Below are positions 34,407-43,863 of a stretch of 64,000 bases of DNA, piece by piece. Each line of letters opens with the position of its first letter. Positions within the stretch are counted from its first letter, which is position 1. The DNA is from an uncultured Bacteroidia bacterium. Lineage in GTDB: Bacteria > Bacteroidota > Bacteroidia > Bacteroidales > ML635J-15. A program made the translations under genes and the position numbers. Below the pieces are notes generated by a model. The model saw only the letters and a program-made list of their open reading frames with translations, did not search any database and was not told the DNA's origin. Where the stretch lies: NCBI GenBank assembly GCA_902800045.1, contig CADCCZ010000002.1, positions 186,001 through 250,000 on the forward strand, in the 5' to 3' direction.

Positions 34407-36143
34407 TTTATTGAAATTTTTTGGTTAGTACTGATGAAAAATGGGATAACTCCCTGTTGCTGACACGACACACTGCGCCGCGCAAGCAACATCACACATT
34501 GAAAAAAGAAAAAAAAAAAGAAAAAATGCAAAAGGAACGGCTAAATGGAAAAGGGAAAGTGGAGCAGACAAAACAAGGTTGGCGAGAAAAAAATACTACC
34601 CGAAGGTGTGGAGATTTTTTTATCAGCCACCCTTTAGGGCTTGACCTTGTTTTTGGGTGCGGAACGACCTAATTTTGCCGTTTCCTTTATTTTTTGTTTT
34701 GGACGAAATCTATCACGAATCTCATTGTACGAGATTTCATAACGGAATGAACGAGAAGGGAAAAAGTTGAGAAGCAATGACGGATTTCAATTGATGATAA
34801 TAAGGTTTTAACGATTTAACGACATAAGGAAATGATGACACAATGATATTTAACTGTAATATTTATTCAACTGCAAACCATTATGTTGGGTGGTGGGTGG
34901 GCTTGGTGTGGTGGTAGTGGCGGTAAAAACAACGCAGGTTATGCAGCCCTGAGCTGAGCGGAAGCAGGTGGGCAGTTTGCGTAACGGAGTGGAGAAACTG
35001 ACCTGCCTGCTGTAGTGAGAGGCGCGAGCCGATGCGAGTGGAGTGAGGGGGTGACACAGAAGAAGCCCGAAGAACTGTATAGAATGTTGTGTTGGGTGAT
35101 TGAGGGCTCTGGGGCACTCCGTTTGAAAACGCAAGGAGGGAACAGTTGGAGGCAGTGGAATTTTTTATGGGGGAGAGAAAGGGCAGGATATGAAATTTTG
35201 AATGTAGGTTACGGAATGAGAAATTGAATAGACTGCGCTTGTATGGGTATTCAACTTGTGGAAAGCAAATGGGTGGAGGAACGATACTTATTTGCTTGGA
35301 ACACCTTAATTCAAAAAAGGGTCGGGAGAAAAAATGGAACTGACGGAAACTGTTTCCCGACTGATTAGCCCGAACGACCCGCAGGCGAGCACAAACATAT
35401 AGTGCGGTTTGCCCCCAGTATTAAATATTTACCTTAATGGGGTTTTAGGGGGCAAAGGAAAGCACGAATGAGGACTGAATGAACGATTACGGCATAAAAA
35501 AAGACAGCACGCACACTAACGAGCACCCACTGGAGCGCAAGTGTGTAGTGTGATGGCGGTATGGGCAAGGGCTGGCGAAAAAATACTACCTGTGTGTTGG
35601 TGAGTGTAGGGAAAGTCCTAATGCTTCTGATTCGACATTAGTTTAGGTAAGTGGAGTGAGCAACATCGGCATACCATCAACCCTGTGTTGGTTGTTGTGT
35701 TGAGGGTGTGGTATCCCGATATTGCTTGTGGTGGTGAGTGTCGGGAATGTCGAAAGCAGATGAAGTATCAGGGCTTTTGTGGTGGATTTGTAGAGGTTAA
35801 AGGTGGAGATTTTTTCAGCCAGTTTCATATACCCTTGACCATATTTTTTTGCTGTATAAGTGAATGAGGGACGAATACCTTATAACCTGCGTTGGTTGTG
35901 TGGTGGTAGTCGTGGAGGTGAATTACCGATGAAGTGGTGGTTTTAGTAGGGGCAGTAACGACCTTAGGGGCTTTAGGGTTGGAGATGGGTTGTAATATTG
36001 ACGGAATGATCATCACCAACAGAGATATGTGATGCAAATGATGCAATTATGGGGCAATTATGATGCAATTGATGCCTAATTTACCACAAGTAAGACTATT
36101 TTTATCCGCCATTTATCCGCCATATCCGCCACATATCCGCCAT
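34407..36143. other. 1.7-kb apparently noncoding region of the element
   Basis: I see no convincing gene here. The open frames are short, low-complexity and lack start signals. Structural features are an imperfect GAATCTC/GAGATTTC inverted repeat (34716-34737), a 7-bp inverted repeat GTCGGGA/TCCCGAC (35321-35327 and 35355-35361) with an inner GGAAACTGTTTCC palindrome, and a 9-bp inverted repeat TTTGCCCCC/GGGGGCAAA (35408-35416 and 35448-35456). The plus strand is strongly purine- and G-rich between 34890 and 35990. A transfer or replication origin or a noncoding RNA is possible but unproven. Confidence 0.5.
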
Positions 36144-36162
36144 TTATCCGCCATATCCGCCA
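36103..36162. repeat. Six tandem TATCCGCCA iterons
   Basis: Copies start at 36103, 36114, 36123, 36134, 36145 and 36154, with spacings of 11, 9, 11, 11 and 9 bp. The array covers the end of the AlbA_2-type gene: the stop codon is inside it, and the last residues NGGYGG are encoded by two units. Confidence 0.85.
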
Positions 36163-37481
36163 TTGAGAAGTGTGTAATATGTGTTCTTTTGTTTTCCTAT
36201 TTTATTAAAAAGGCCATATTTATTGCACAATTCATTTAAATCCCGCAAGGCAGTTCTTTCTGAAGTTTCATTAATTTTCTGGTATTCGCTGTTTGTAATC
36301 TTACCATTTTCCTTTGCATACAAAACTGCTTTTATTTGGCGAGGATTCAAACCTTTGGCTTGTAAATCTTCTTCGTTGAACACATCCTTACGGAACACTA
36401 CCCAGAAACCAGAACTTTCATAATAGTACTGCGGTTGTGGTAAACCTGCGGCAGCACACTGAGAGTTCATTTTGCCAATACCACGCCCCCACGCTTCGAT
36501 GTAGCCTATACGGAAGAATGCGTTGGAAATGTCGGGGTTGTGCGGAAGTGATGAATGTTTCTTCTGCAAGGTGTCAATTGTCCAGTTGGCAGGGAGTTCG
36601 CCATAGTTCCAAATCATTATCTTGTCTTTGTAAACACTGATTTGAATTGGTGTTGCTCCAGTGTAATCCTTATGGGCAATGGCATTGTGCAAGGCTTCTC
36701 GAACTGCTTCCTTGGGATATTCAAATGTCTCGATTCGATAAATGCCATCGTAACTAATCATTGCCTTTATGTACTTGGTAAAGAGCAAGTCCATTGTTTT
36801 TTCAACTTGTTCGAACAAATTGCCGTGGACTTCATCTTGATAGCGCAAATCGTAATCATTTTCAAAGTAGCCAATCTTGACATAGGCATTGGTTACATAC
36901 TTTTCAGGGTTTGGATGGAAAAGTAATATGGCTGCTCGTTTCAGATAGTTTCCTTCAGTAAGATTCAAGTTTGCAAGCAACAATTCGTTGGTATCGTTTA
37001 GGGCTTCTTCATCTAGACGGTTGCTTTTGATACCCTTTTTGCGAAAGAAGTCGAATGTTTCTGATTTCAAATCGGCAACAGATACATTGGGAACTGGTAC
37101 ACCGTCCCAATTCTTACCTTGTTTTTTCAGCAGAAAGTTGTCTAAGGCTGCTCCTTTAAGTTCCTGTTTGGTACTGCCACTGCGATAATGGTATTCACCT
37201 TTGCAACTAACTGGGTTTAGTTGCGGTTCAACTATTATTTCAATGTAATCGCCCTGTTCTGTCTTGTGCAGGTTGACTTCTGCAACAATTCCTAAAACTG
37301 TGGTTATCTTGTTTGGCAGTTCCTCCATAAGTGTTTTTGCGTTTTTCACGCCAATAACATTTCCATTGTCGTCTTTGCCTATGAAAATAGTACCGCCCTG
37401 TGCATTTGCAAAGCCACATATCCATTTAAGATACTCGTCTTTCCAAATCTTCTTGTATTCTATGTTTTGTGATTCAGCCAT
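36144..37481 (-). CDS. AlbA_2/Schlafen-type ATPase with RecG-like C-terminal region
   Basis: A 445-residue protein. The N-terminal AlbA_2 (Schlafen-type) domain starts IEYKKIWKDEYLKWICGFANAQGGTIFIG. A GHKL/HATPase_c_4-type region follows near 245-350 (AVREALHNAIAHKDY, IWNYGELP, GRGIGKM). The C-terminus is a winged helix (SERTALRDLNELCNKYGL). Such proteins are often annotated as putative transcriptional regulators or RecG-like helicases, and some related Schlafen-domain proteins act in phage defence. The C-terminus runs into TATCCGCCA iterons. A TATTTTTG -7 box lies at 37502-37509. Specific function unknown. Confidence 0.82.
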   Translation of the reverse strand: MAESQNIEYKKIWKDEYLKWICGFANAQGGTIFIGKDDNGNVIGVKNAKTLMEELPNKITTVLGIVAEVNLHKTEQGDYIEIIVEPQLNPVSCKGEYHYRSGSTKQELKGAALDNFLLKKQGKNWDGVPVPNVSVADLKSETFDFFRKKGIKSNRLDEEALNDTNELLLANLNLTEGNYLKRAAILLFHPNPEKYVTNAYVKIGYFENDYDLRYQDEVHGNLFEQVEKTMDLLFTKYIKAMISYDGIYRIETFEYPKEAVREALHNAIAHKDYTGATPIQISVYKDKIMIWNYGELPANWTIDTLQKKHSSLPHNPDISNAFFRIGYIEAWGRGIGKMNSQCAAAGLPQPQYYYESSGFWVVFRKDVFNEEDLQAKGLNPRQIKAVLYAKENGKITNSEYQKINETSERTALRDLNELCNKYGLFNKIGKQKNTYYTLLNGGYGG

Positions 37482-37501
37482 CAGTTACTTTTTTGTGCTC
37501 A

Positions 37502-37509
37502 CAAAAATA
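37502..37509 (-). promoter_or_regulatory. -7 element (TATTTTTG) of the AlbA_2-type gene
   Basis: An exact TAnnTTTG match on the minus strand, 20 bases before the ATG at 37481. Confidence 0.5.
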
Positions 37510-37769
37510 GTAATTATTTTTTTAGGAGTGGCGATGAATTAGTGATGATATAGGGTAAGGTTGGTTAGGGACTGTAAAGCCCATAACGGCTGTAGGGGCA
37601 GAAAGGGTAGTTGATGGATTAACGGTATATGTTATGACGAATTTAGGAATAGGAAAATGAAATTTAAGATTTCATACAACTTCGGCACCATTTCATACAA
37701 TGAAGATGTAATTCTTACACGATTAAAAATCAAGACATTATTTTCGCCTTGGTTTTTAATTTTTTGTTT

Positions 37770-38780
37770 ATGAAAAGAAAGAGATGGATAACTCCGATTG
37801 TAATTATTGCAGTTCTGATGACAATGGCAGGATGCAATAAAAACGAATATCAATTGCCACATAATAGCATATATTATTGGCGAACGAATTTTAATCTTGG
37901 TAATTACGAAAAAGATTTCTTGGAACATCACAATATAGAACGGGTATATCTGAGATTCTTTGATGTGGACATTAATGAGAACAATAATTTTAGTGACAAG
38001 TGCGCTCCAGTTGCATCTGTAAACTTGAACACTAGTAAAAACAATCTTAATTGCATAAAAAGACGAAATGTTGTTCCTGTTGTATTTATAACTACAGAAG
38101 CGATTAGGGAATACCGCACTTTTATCGATGACCTTGCTCACAGACTATTCGCAATGTGTAGCAAACACGAAATTGTCATAGATGAGGTACAGTTTGATTG
38201 CGATTGGACAAGCAGTACGCGCAATGATTACTATATGTTTCTAAAGGAAGAACGCAATGCATTAAAAAAATATTTTGAGAAAGACATTATGCTATCTTCT
38301 ACAATTAGACTGCATCAGCTTGCACAAACGCCTCCAGATGTTGACAGGGGTGTGCTTATGTGCTACAATACTGGCAATTTCAAGGAGTTTACCACCCATA
38401 ATTCAATATTGGATATTGAAGATATAAAGCCATATCTAAAATATTTAAAATCATACGAACTTCCATTGACACTAGCATTGCCAACCTATTCGTGGTATGT
38501 GGAGTTTGACGAAAACAGGGATTTTGTAAAGTTAAACAGGACGGATTATGATGACAGGGAACTAAAAATAATCGGGGACAATGTTTATGAAGTGGAACAA
38601 ACATTTCAAGGGCAAAAAACGAAATATGTACGATACGAACAAGTATCTTCGGAAACCATACTGCAAGCCAAAAGGTTGATTGAAGGCGAATGTGGCTCTT
38701 TGCCAATTGTACTATATCATTTAGATTCTACTAAACTTTCAAAATATACAGAATATGAAATCAATAGTTTTTTCAATTAG
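37770..38780 (+). CDS. Lipoprotein with DUF3142-like TIM-barrel features
   Basis: A 336-residue protein starting at the ATG at 37770, since an upstream TTG at 37749 is unlikely. The signal peptide ends in the lipobox MAGC, so the protein is a lipoprotein. The body has alternating strands and helices with IERVYLRFFDVD, VPVVFIT, EVQFDCDWTSSTRNDY and LTLALPTYSWYV. The acid-rich VQFDCDW strand and overall order resemble DUF3142 barrels, a glycosidase-like fold, but activity is not shown. It overlaps the next gene by 26 bp. Confidence 0.6.
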   Translation: MKRKRWITPIVIIAVLMTMAGCNKNEYQLPHNSIYYWRTNFNLGNYEKDFLEHHNIERVYLRFFDVDINENNNFSDKCAPVASVNLNTSKNNLNCIKRRNVVPVVFITTEAIREYRTFIDDLAHRLFAMCSKHEIVIDEVQFDCDWTSSTRNDYYMFLKEERNALKKYFEKDIMLSSTIRLHQLAQTPPDVDRGVLMCYNTGNFKEFTTHNSILDIEDIKPYLKYLKSYELPLTLALPTYSWYVEFDENRDFVKLNRTDYDDRELKIIGDNVYEVEQTFQGQKTKYVRYEQVSSETILQAKRLIEGECGSLPIVLYHLDSTKLSKYTEYEINSFFN

Positions 38781-41082
38781 TTTACTCATAGTTGTCGGTT
38801 GTGTACCGACTTTTGCATGCGGCATAGATTACGTAGTAGAGCCGAAGAATCATTGGTTATTTTTTACTGGCTATTATGCATATAATGAATGGCAGACAAA
38901 CCTCAATAAAATATTCCGAGAGGAGAATATTGCTTTCTGGCACGATTATGTTGGGAAATCGGTTTCACGCGAAGAAGTTGAGGATGCATTGTACAGAGAA
39001 AACTTTTTGTGTGAAAACACTTACAATGAATTTTTCCGTTATCTCATAAACAAGCATGATACTGTCGCTCTTAAATATTGGAAGAGCATAAAGTCAAACG
39101 ACTCTGCAACGTACGAAAAAGTACATTGGAAACAATCCTTATGGTATTATCCTGATACTAACAACACTACCACTCCAGATAGGCAAAGAATTGATTTAAG
39201 CATCATTGAGGTTATTAAATTAGATGCAGAATGTATTGACAAGTGTCCCGACCCTAACATCCGTAACAGATATGTATTGCAAGTTATGCGTAAGTATTTC
39301 TATACAGGGGACAATAAAAAATGCATCGAAATCTGGGAAAAATATGGAGAAAATGTTCCACAAAGTGCATTGCGAACGCAATGTCTTAATTATTATGGTG
39401 GAGCATTACTGGGGTCTGACAGGAAGGCAGATGCTGCCATTGTGTATGCTGAAATTGGCTATCGCGATGTAGATTTGCACTATGACCCGAATATTTTGCG
39501 TGAAATTTATAAGAAGCAACCCAATTGTGATGGTTTTGAATTTTTAGTACAGCAGTTTGTAAATCAGTATTTTGATTTTCCATTACCTGAGAGGGCAAAA
39601 GATTTTAATGTGCTAGTAGATGAAATTATAAAAGATGGAAAAAGTGAAAATCCTGCCCTATGGAAATCGGCTCAGGCGGCAATCACCTATATTAACAATA
39701 ATACGCCAAAGGCAATACAATTGCTTTCTCAGGCAGAAAAAATGCGAGGTTCTGACATTGTGAAAGAAAACATACGTATGATGCGTTTGATTTTCAATTC
39801 TGTAAGAACAGACAATGGTAGATTGTATGAGGAAACAATGTATTCCGACTTCAAATGGCTCGTTGAAAACATAAAAAAGGATATAGAAGAACTTGATACC
39901 ATACCAATGGGCTACTACGAAAAATATTCGGCATTAAGCGGAGAAAATTCTAGTCGTAGCAACTTGCCACTTCATCGGATGAAAGTACTGCGAAGGGTTA
40001 TTTTTCTTGGTGTAGTGCCACATTTCCAGCATACAGGAATGGATTATAAAAGCATTGCGTATCTAAATTTGTATGATGAAGTAACCTTCTGGGACAAACA
40101 GACTCGCAAATACGCAAGGGATGGAAAACTAACCATTGATACTGCTTATTGCTATGCAGGTAATTGCCATCCCGCCATTTATAGAGGTACATATTTGTTT
40201 TATGCCTATGATTGGGATGACAAAGCTGCATTTAGAGAATCATATAGAGAATTTCCAAGGAAAGAATATGACACTCATTCATATTCACTTAAGTGGAATT
40301 ACGATTATGGCAGACACTTGTTCCCTTGCATAGATACAGCTAAAATAGAAACTGTGCTGCAATATGTTGATTTATTGCGTTCAGGCGGTCGTACTCCTAT
40401 GGAAAAGTATGTCATAAAAAACAGTTACTGCGACTTGAACTATTTTTATGACCTGATAGGAACAAAATATATTAGAGAAGGCAAATATGGCACTGCAATA
40501 TCGTATTTACAACAAGTATCCAAAGAATTTTTAGCGACACAGAACATCAAAGAATATATTTGTAAGAAACGTAACCCCTTTGCAGAAGAATGGATTACCA
40601 ACAAGACGCAATGTGGCAAATACGACCTTACATTCGACCCTGTAGCTGAATATGATATGAATCCAGGGAAATTGGAGTTCTGCCGCATTATGAAAAGGCT
40701 GGAAAGCAACTGCAACACAGCCAAGACTGCCAAAGAAAAGGCAAATTCGGCATACGCATACGCAATAGGATTGTATCAGAGTATGTTTGGATATTCTTGG
40801 GCTCTTACTGGTTATTATAATAGTTATTGGAATGGAGATACCGGAGACCCAAGATATATGGATAACGATAAATTAAAACACCGTAAAAAAGTTGATGACT
40901 ACATTGACATCGCTATGAAAAATTATGACGAAAATTTATTTTGGTTGAAATGTATGATAATACATAGTGAATTCAGTATTAAATTGAAGATACTTCCTTA
41001 CTTTTACTATGATTTTGCTCCAGAAATACAAGCCGCATTCTGCGATTGCGCCAGTGATTATGCCGACAATATAGAAAATTGA
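38755..41082 (+). CDS. Large exported protein of unknown function
   Basis: A 775-residue protein with an N-terminal signal segment (MKSIVFSISLLIVVGCVPTFACG) containing two cysteines. The second gives a plausible lipobox, so a lipoprotein is likely. The body is largely helical and TPR-like in places (ALLGSDRKADAAIVYAEIGY, YGTAISYLQQVSKEF). It is rich in aromatic residues and has an acidic YDWDDKAAFRESYREF segment. I do not recognise a family. The 26-bp overlap with the DUF3142-like gene implies one transcript and probably a joint function at the cell surface. Confidence 0.6.
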   Translation: MKSIVFSISLLIVVGCVPTFACGIDYVVEPKNHWLFFTGYYAYNEWQTNLNKIFREENIAFWHDYVGKSVSREEVEDALYRENFLCENTYNEFFRYLINKHDTVALKYWKSIKSNDSATYEKVHWKQSLWYYPDTNNTTTPDRQRIDLSIIEVIKLDAECIDKCPDPNIRNRYVLQVMRKYFYTGDNKKCIEIWEKYGENVPQSALRTQCLNYYGGALLGSDRKADAAIVYAEIGYRDVDLHYDPNILREIYKKQPNCDGFEFLVQQFVNQYFDFPLPERAKDFNVLVDEIIKDGKSENPALWKSAQAAITYINNNTPKAIQLLSQAEKMRGSDIVKENIRMMRLIFNSVRTDNGRLYEETMYSDFKWLVENIKKDIEELDTIPMGYYEKYSALSGENSSRSNLPLHRMKVLRRVIFLGVVPHFQHTGMDYKSIAYLNLYDEVTFWDKQTRKYARDGKLTIDTAYCYAGNCHPAIYRGTYLFYAYDWDDKAAFRESYREFPRKEYDTHSYSLKWNYDYGRHLFPCIDTAKIETVLQYVDLLRSGGRTPMEKYVIKNSYCDLNYFYDLIGTKYIREGKYGTAISYLQQVSKEFLATQNIKEYICKKRNPFAEEWITNKTQCGKYDLTFDPVAEYDMNPGKLEFCRIMKRLESNCNTAKTAKEKANSAYAYAIGLYQSMFGYSWALTGYYNSYWNGDTGDPRYMDNDKLKHRKKVDDYIDIAMKNYDENLFWLKCMIIHSEFSIKLKILPYFYYDFAPEIQAAFCDCASDYADNIEN

Positions 41083-41112
41083 AAAAAATGGTGGCTCAAT
41101 AGTACGATTTTG

Positions 41113-41120
41113 TAAATTTG
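41113..41120 (+). promoter_or_regulatory. -7 element (TAAATTTG) of the LytTR gene
   Basis: An exact TAnnTTTG match 19 bases before the ATG at 41139. It suggests that the LytTR-NAGPA pair can be transcribed separately. Confidence 0.5.
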
Positions 41121-41138
41121 CATCCGTAATTTTCTTTT

Positions 41139-41504
41139 ATGTCAGAGTTCTTAACAATTTCCAATACTAACGAACTAGTCCGATTTGTAGCAGGGAATAT
41201 AGTTTACATTGCCTCGGATGGCAACTACTCCGACATATTTACTTGCGACGAGGAAAAGCGTACGGTAACAATTCAGTTGGGAATGATTGAGGAAATCATG
41301 ACTATGCAACTGGAAAAAGAAAACAACTTTATGCGGATTGGTAAGAGCTTGATTGTAAATCTACTATATGTCAGTTATATAAATCCTGCCAAACGGAAGA
41401 TTATACTATCGGACAACCGCACCTTCAAGTTCAATCTTGAAGCGTCAAATGATGCTCTGAAAAAATTGAAGGATTATTTTGACAAAAAAATTAAACAGAA
41501 ATGA
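41139..41504 (+). CDS. Stand-alone LytTR DNA-binding protein
   Basis: A 121-residue protein made almost only of a LytTR domain: an opening strand, NIVYIASDGNYSDIF, a middle EEIMTMQLEKENNFMRIGKSLIVNLLYVSYINP and the closing RKIILSDNRTFKFNL. LytTR domains bind DNA as the output part of response regulators. Here there is no receiver domain, so it must be controlled otherwise, perhaps by a membrane partner. Its stop overlaps the start of the next gene, a membrane protein, in an ATGA junction, which makes that protein a candidate regulator. Confidence 0.85.
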   Translation: MSEFLTISNTNELVRFVAGNIVYIASDGNYSDIFTCDEEKRTVTIQLGMIEEIMTMQLEKENNFMRIGKSLIVNLLYVSYINPAKRKIILSDNRTFKFNLEASNDALKKLKDYFDKKIKQK

Positions 41505-42349
41505 AGCATTTCGACGATATACAGGATGACGAAATTCGTTTAATAACGCCAAAGGGTGGACACAAGTTTAATGTCTTCAGGAGATGGTGGTTCTGGGTTG
41601 TCGTGTCTATATGTACGATAACAATCATTTTGTTGATTGTGTTGCATCTTTCAAGAAACAATTCCACACCAGAGCAGCAATATGTTCCAACTCCGGTATC
41701 ACCGAACATCGTTGAAGACAGATTGCCATGTGTTATTTTAAGCGACACAACCATAAACGATATTAAGCTGATAATATATACTCCTCAAAATGCAAAACCA
41801 GAACTACGCGTCGGAATCATAGATACAACTGACCAAGAAATAGTGTTGGCATTTCAAGCAGCAGACATACGTGCTGACAATAATAGAATAGTCGGTGATT
41901 TTGTATTGAACGGCAAAAAAATGTCAAATGGGAAATCGAAGAAAGGTTGCTGTGCAATAATTGGTGGCAAGATATATATAGACAATAACGAAGATTCTCC
42001 GTTGTTTGACGAAGCCATAGAAAAACAAGGATACTTTTTCAGACAATATCCGTTGGTTATAAATGGCGATATGCAGGAAAACAAACCCAAGGGGAAATCC
42101 ATTCGGCACGCGTTAAGCGAAAAGGATGGGGTAATAATGGCAATTAGCTCTTCATCTCAGGAATCGTTTCACGACTTTGCACAGGCATTGTCAGATTTAG
42201 GTGTTCAACAGGCGATTTATCTGTCTGGTGGCAGTTCATACGGCTTTTGTCGAACAGAAACAAACTCATTTAGTTGGGGAGATTATTTGCTGTGGGACAA
42301 GTACACAGAAAGTGTTAACTATATTGTGTGGAAGGCTGTAAATGAATAA
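41501..42349 (+). CDS. Membrane-anchored phosphodiester glycosidase (NAGPA-like) protein
   Basis: A 282-residue protein with a short cytoplasmic N-terminus, one membrane helix at about residues 30-50 (FWVVVSICTITIILLIVLHL), and an outer NAGPA-like domain. The domain shows LRVGIIDT-like early strands, a central YPLVINGDM segment, and the closing GVQQAIYLSGGSSYGF motif. In family members this last motif reads LDGGGS; here the aspartate is replaced by serine, so activity is uncertain. Coupling to LytTR suggests an anti-regulator or sensor role, by inference. Confidence 0.7.
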   Translation: MKHFDDIQDDEIRLITPKGGHKFNVFRRWWFWVVVSICTITIILLIVLHLSRNNSTPEQQYVPTPVSPNIVEDRLPCVILSDTTINDIKLIIYTPQNAKPELRVGIIDTTDQEIVLAFQAADIRADNNRIVGDFVLNGKKMSNGKSKKGCCAIIGGKIYIDNNEDSPLFDEAIEKQGYFFRQYPLVINGDMQENKPKGKSIRHALSEKDGVIMAISSSSQESFHDFAQALSDLGVQQAIYLSGGSSYGFCRTETNSFSWGDYLLWDKYTESVNYIVWKAVNE

Positions 42350-42455
42350 TGCTAATAGCAGAATAAGGTTGGAGAAATAGTGGTTATAGCAGAAATAGAT
42401 GCAATAGACGAGTTAACGGATTTACGGGATTTGTTATAACGATTGGGATGATCGT

Positions 42456-43208
42456 TTATTCTCCTTCACAAAACAACTCACACAATAATGTTTTGGTGTA
42501 ATATACGCCTTGGGGAGAATCGAGAATTGCGATGCTACTGCCTTTTGATGAGTATTTATTTTTTATGACATCTTCGAGAATCTTACTGCTACCATAGTCG
42601 GCATTTTTTCCGAAAATTTTATCTACTAGCTCGTCATTTATCCAATACTCAAAATATTGGTCACAAGTATCGGTACCGTAATGAAAAACCGATTGCGTTT
42701 GCAACACCACCTGGAACTCTCCATTCACCAACTTAACAATATTATCCCCACCAGTACCGCCGTATGAATACCCATCATCTATAAAGCCTTTCCTCTCAAT
42801 ATATTGAGGAGACCAATAAGACCTATAATGTGACACAACGCCATTCTGTTGCGACAAAATAATAGCACCATCACCAAAACCGAGACCATACAGACATAAT
42901 TCTGGTATGTCATCATTATCAATGTAGCAGATTGCAAAACTTTGATAATTGCGGTGTATGCTGTCGAGTATGTAGTCTGCATAAACTCTCATCCAATCGG
43001 AGTTGATGTATTCGCTCGGAATGGTATCAAGTGCATTGCGATACTCGTGGACAGGCTTCTTATTGCAATCGGCACAGAAGTTTGTTGCTTCGCTTTTATC
43101 ATCTTTTGTTGTGCCAATACTGTCTGTTGAGTTTTTCTCGTTCTGGCTACTGCAAGAAAACAATGCAAAAGCCAATACAATCCCTATAATCAGATTGCTA
43201 ATTCTCAT
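42456..43208 (-). CDS. Lipoprotein of unknown function
   Basis: A 250-residue protein with a lipoprotein signal (MRISNLIIGIVLAFALFSC, lipobox LFSC). A low-complexity linker (about 21-45) precedes a domain with AICYIDNDDIPELCLYGLGFGDGAIIL. That pattern of an acidic loop followed by strands is seen in many exported beta-propeller-like or VCBS-like lipoproteins. A CADC pair is near residue 45. It lies 94 bp downstream of the nuclease gene on the same strand, so it may be the last gene of the motor operon or a separate unit. Confidence 0.6.
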   Translation of the reverse strand: MRISNLIIGIVLAFALFSCSSQNEKNSTDSIGTTKDDKSEATNFCADCNKKPVHEYRNALDTIPSEYINSDWMRVYADYILDSIHRNYQSFAICYIDNDDIPELCLYGLGFGDGAIILSQQNGVVSHYRSYWSPQYIERKGFIDDGYSYGGTGGDNIVKLVNGEFQVVLQTQSVFHYGTDTCDQYFEYWINDELVDKIFGKNADYGSSKILEDVIKNKYSSKGSSIAILDSPQGVYYTKTLLCELFCEGE

Positions 43209-43302
43209 AGAATTTGATATTTCGTTTTATTTACATACGGGACGAATAGTAAGTCCAAAGCACTATTGTCCAAGATTCATTAGCTACCTTTATGTTTAAG
43301 AT

Positions 43303-43863
43303 TTATCTAGAACTCATGTATTCTTCTTTTTCTTCCTTTTTCATTTTTCGCCACTCCCATGGGGCAATTGGAACATTATCTTCCCATAGACCAATTCTCT
43401 TAGACCTTGCTTTTTTCTCAAATCTTGTATAATTATCATTTGAATCGTACTTGACAAAATGCCAAGCCAAACCAGCTTTCAAAAGTTCTTCTGATATATC
43501 TATGTCATCAAGAAATACCCAAGCCACAAGGCGACCATACCTATCTTTTTCTTTAGGTATGATTAAAACTTCTTGACCTAAAATAAGATTTGTCATATAT
43601 TCTTTTGCTTTATTTGCATAGGGCTGATGCAATTTGCTTTTACCATTGCCCATCTCTGGCGTATCAACACCAGATAAACGAATCTTCAAACTGTCATTAT
43701 TCGCAAAACTGACAAATGTATCTCCATCAATAATTCTTACAATTTTTGCAACATATCGTCCTTCATAGTCACTATTCTCAATTATATAAGAATCAACACT
43801 TTTCTCACTACCGCAACTTATAAGTAAAATAGAAAATAGTAATAATACGACTATTCTTTTCAT
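43303..43863 (-). CDS. Staphylococcal nuclease-like lipoprotein
   Basis: A 186-residue thermonuclease (SNase) homologue anchored as a lipoprotein: the lipobox LISC puts Cys17 first in the mature protein. The OB-fold core is intact, with IDGDTF (D46, D48), IRLSGVDTPE (R62, D67, E70) and KDRYGRLVAWV (R111). These match the calcium ligands and the catalytic Arg/Glu/Arg set of SNase. The family cleaves DNA and RNA phosphodiester bonds. It is therefore likely an active nuclease on the periplasmic side of the inner membrane or on the outer membrane. Its ATG overlaps the protease stop. Confidence 0.88.
   Translation of the reverse strand: MKRIVVLLLFSILLISCGSEKSVDSYIIENSDYEGRYVAKIVRIIDGDTFVSFANNDSLKIRLSGVDTPEMGNGKSKLHQPYANKAKEYMTNLILGQEVLIIPKEKDRYGRLVAWVFLDDIDISEELLKAGLAWHFVKYDSNDNYTRFEKKARSKRIGLWEDNVPIAPWEWRKMKKEEKEEYMSSR

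Noticed and set aside
34421..35227. Several open frames of 60-95 codons in the noncoding stretch
   Set aside because: They overlap on both strands, have biased composition (His/Pro/Thr or Gly/Trp runs) and no initiation signals.
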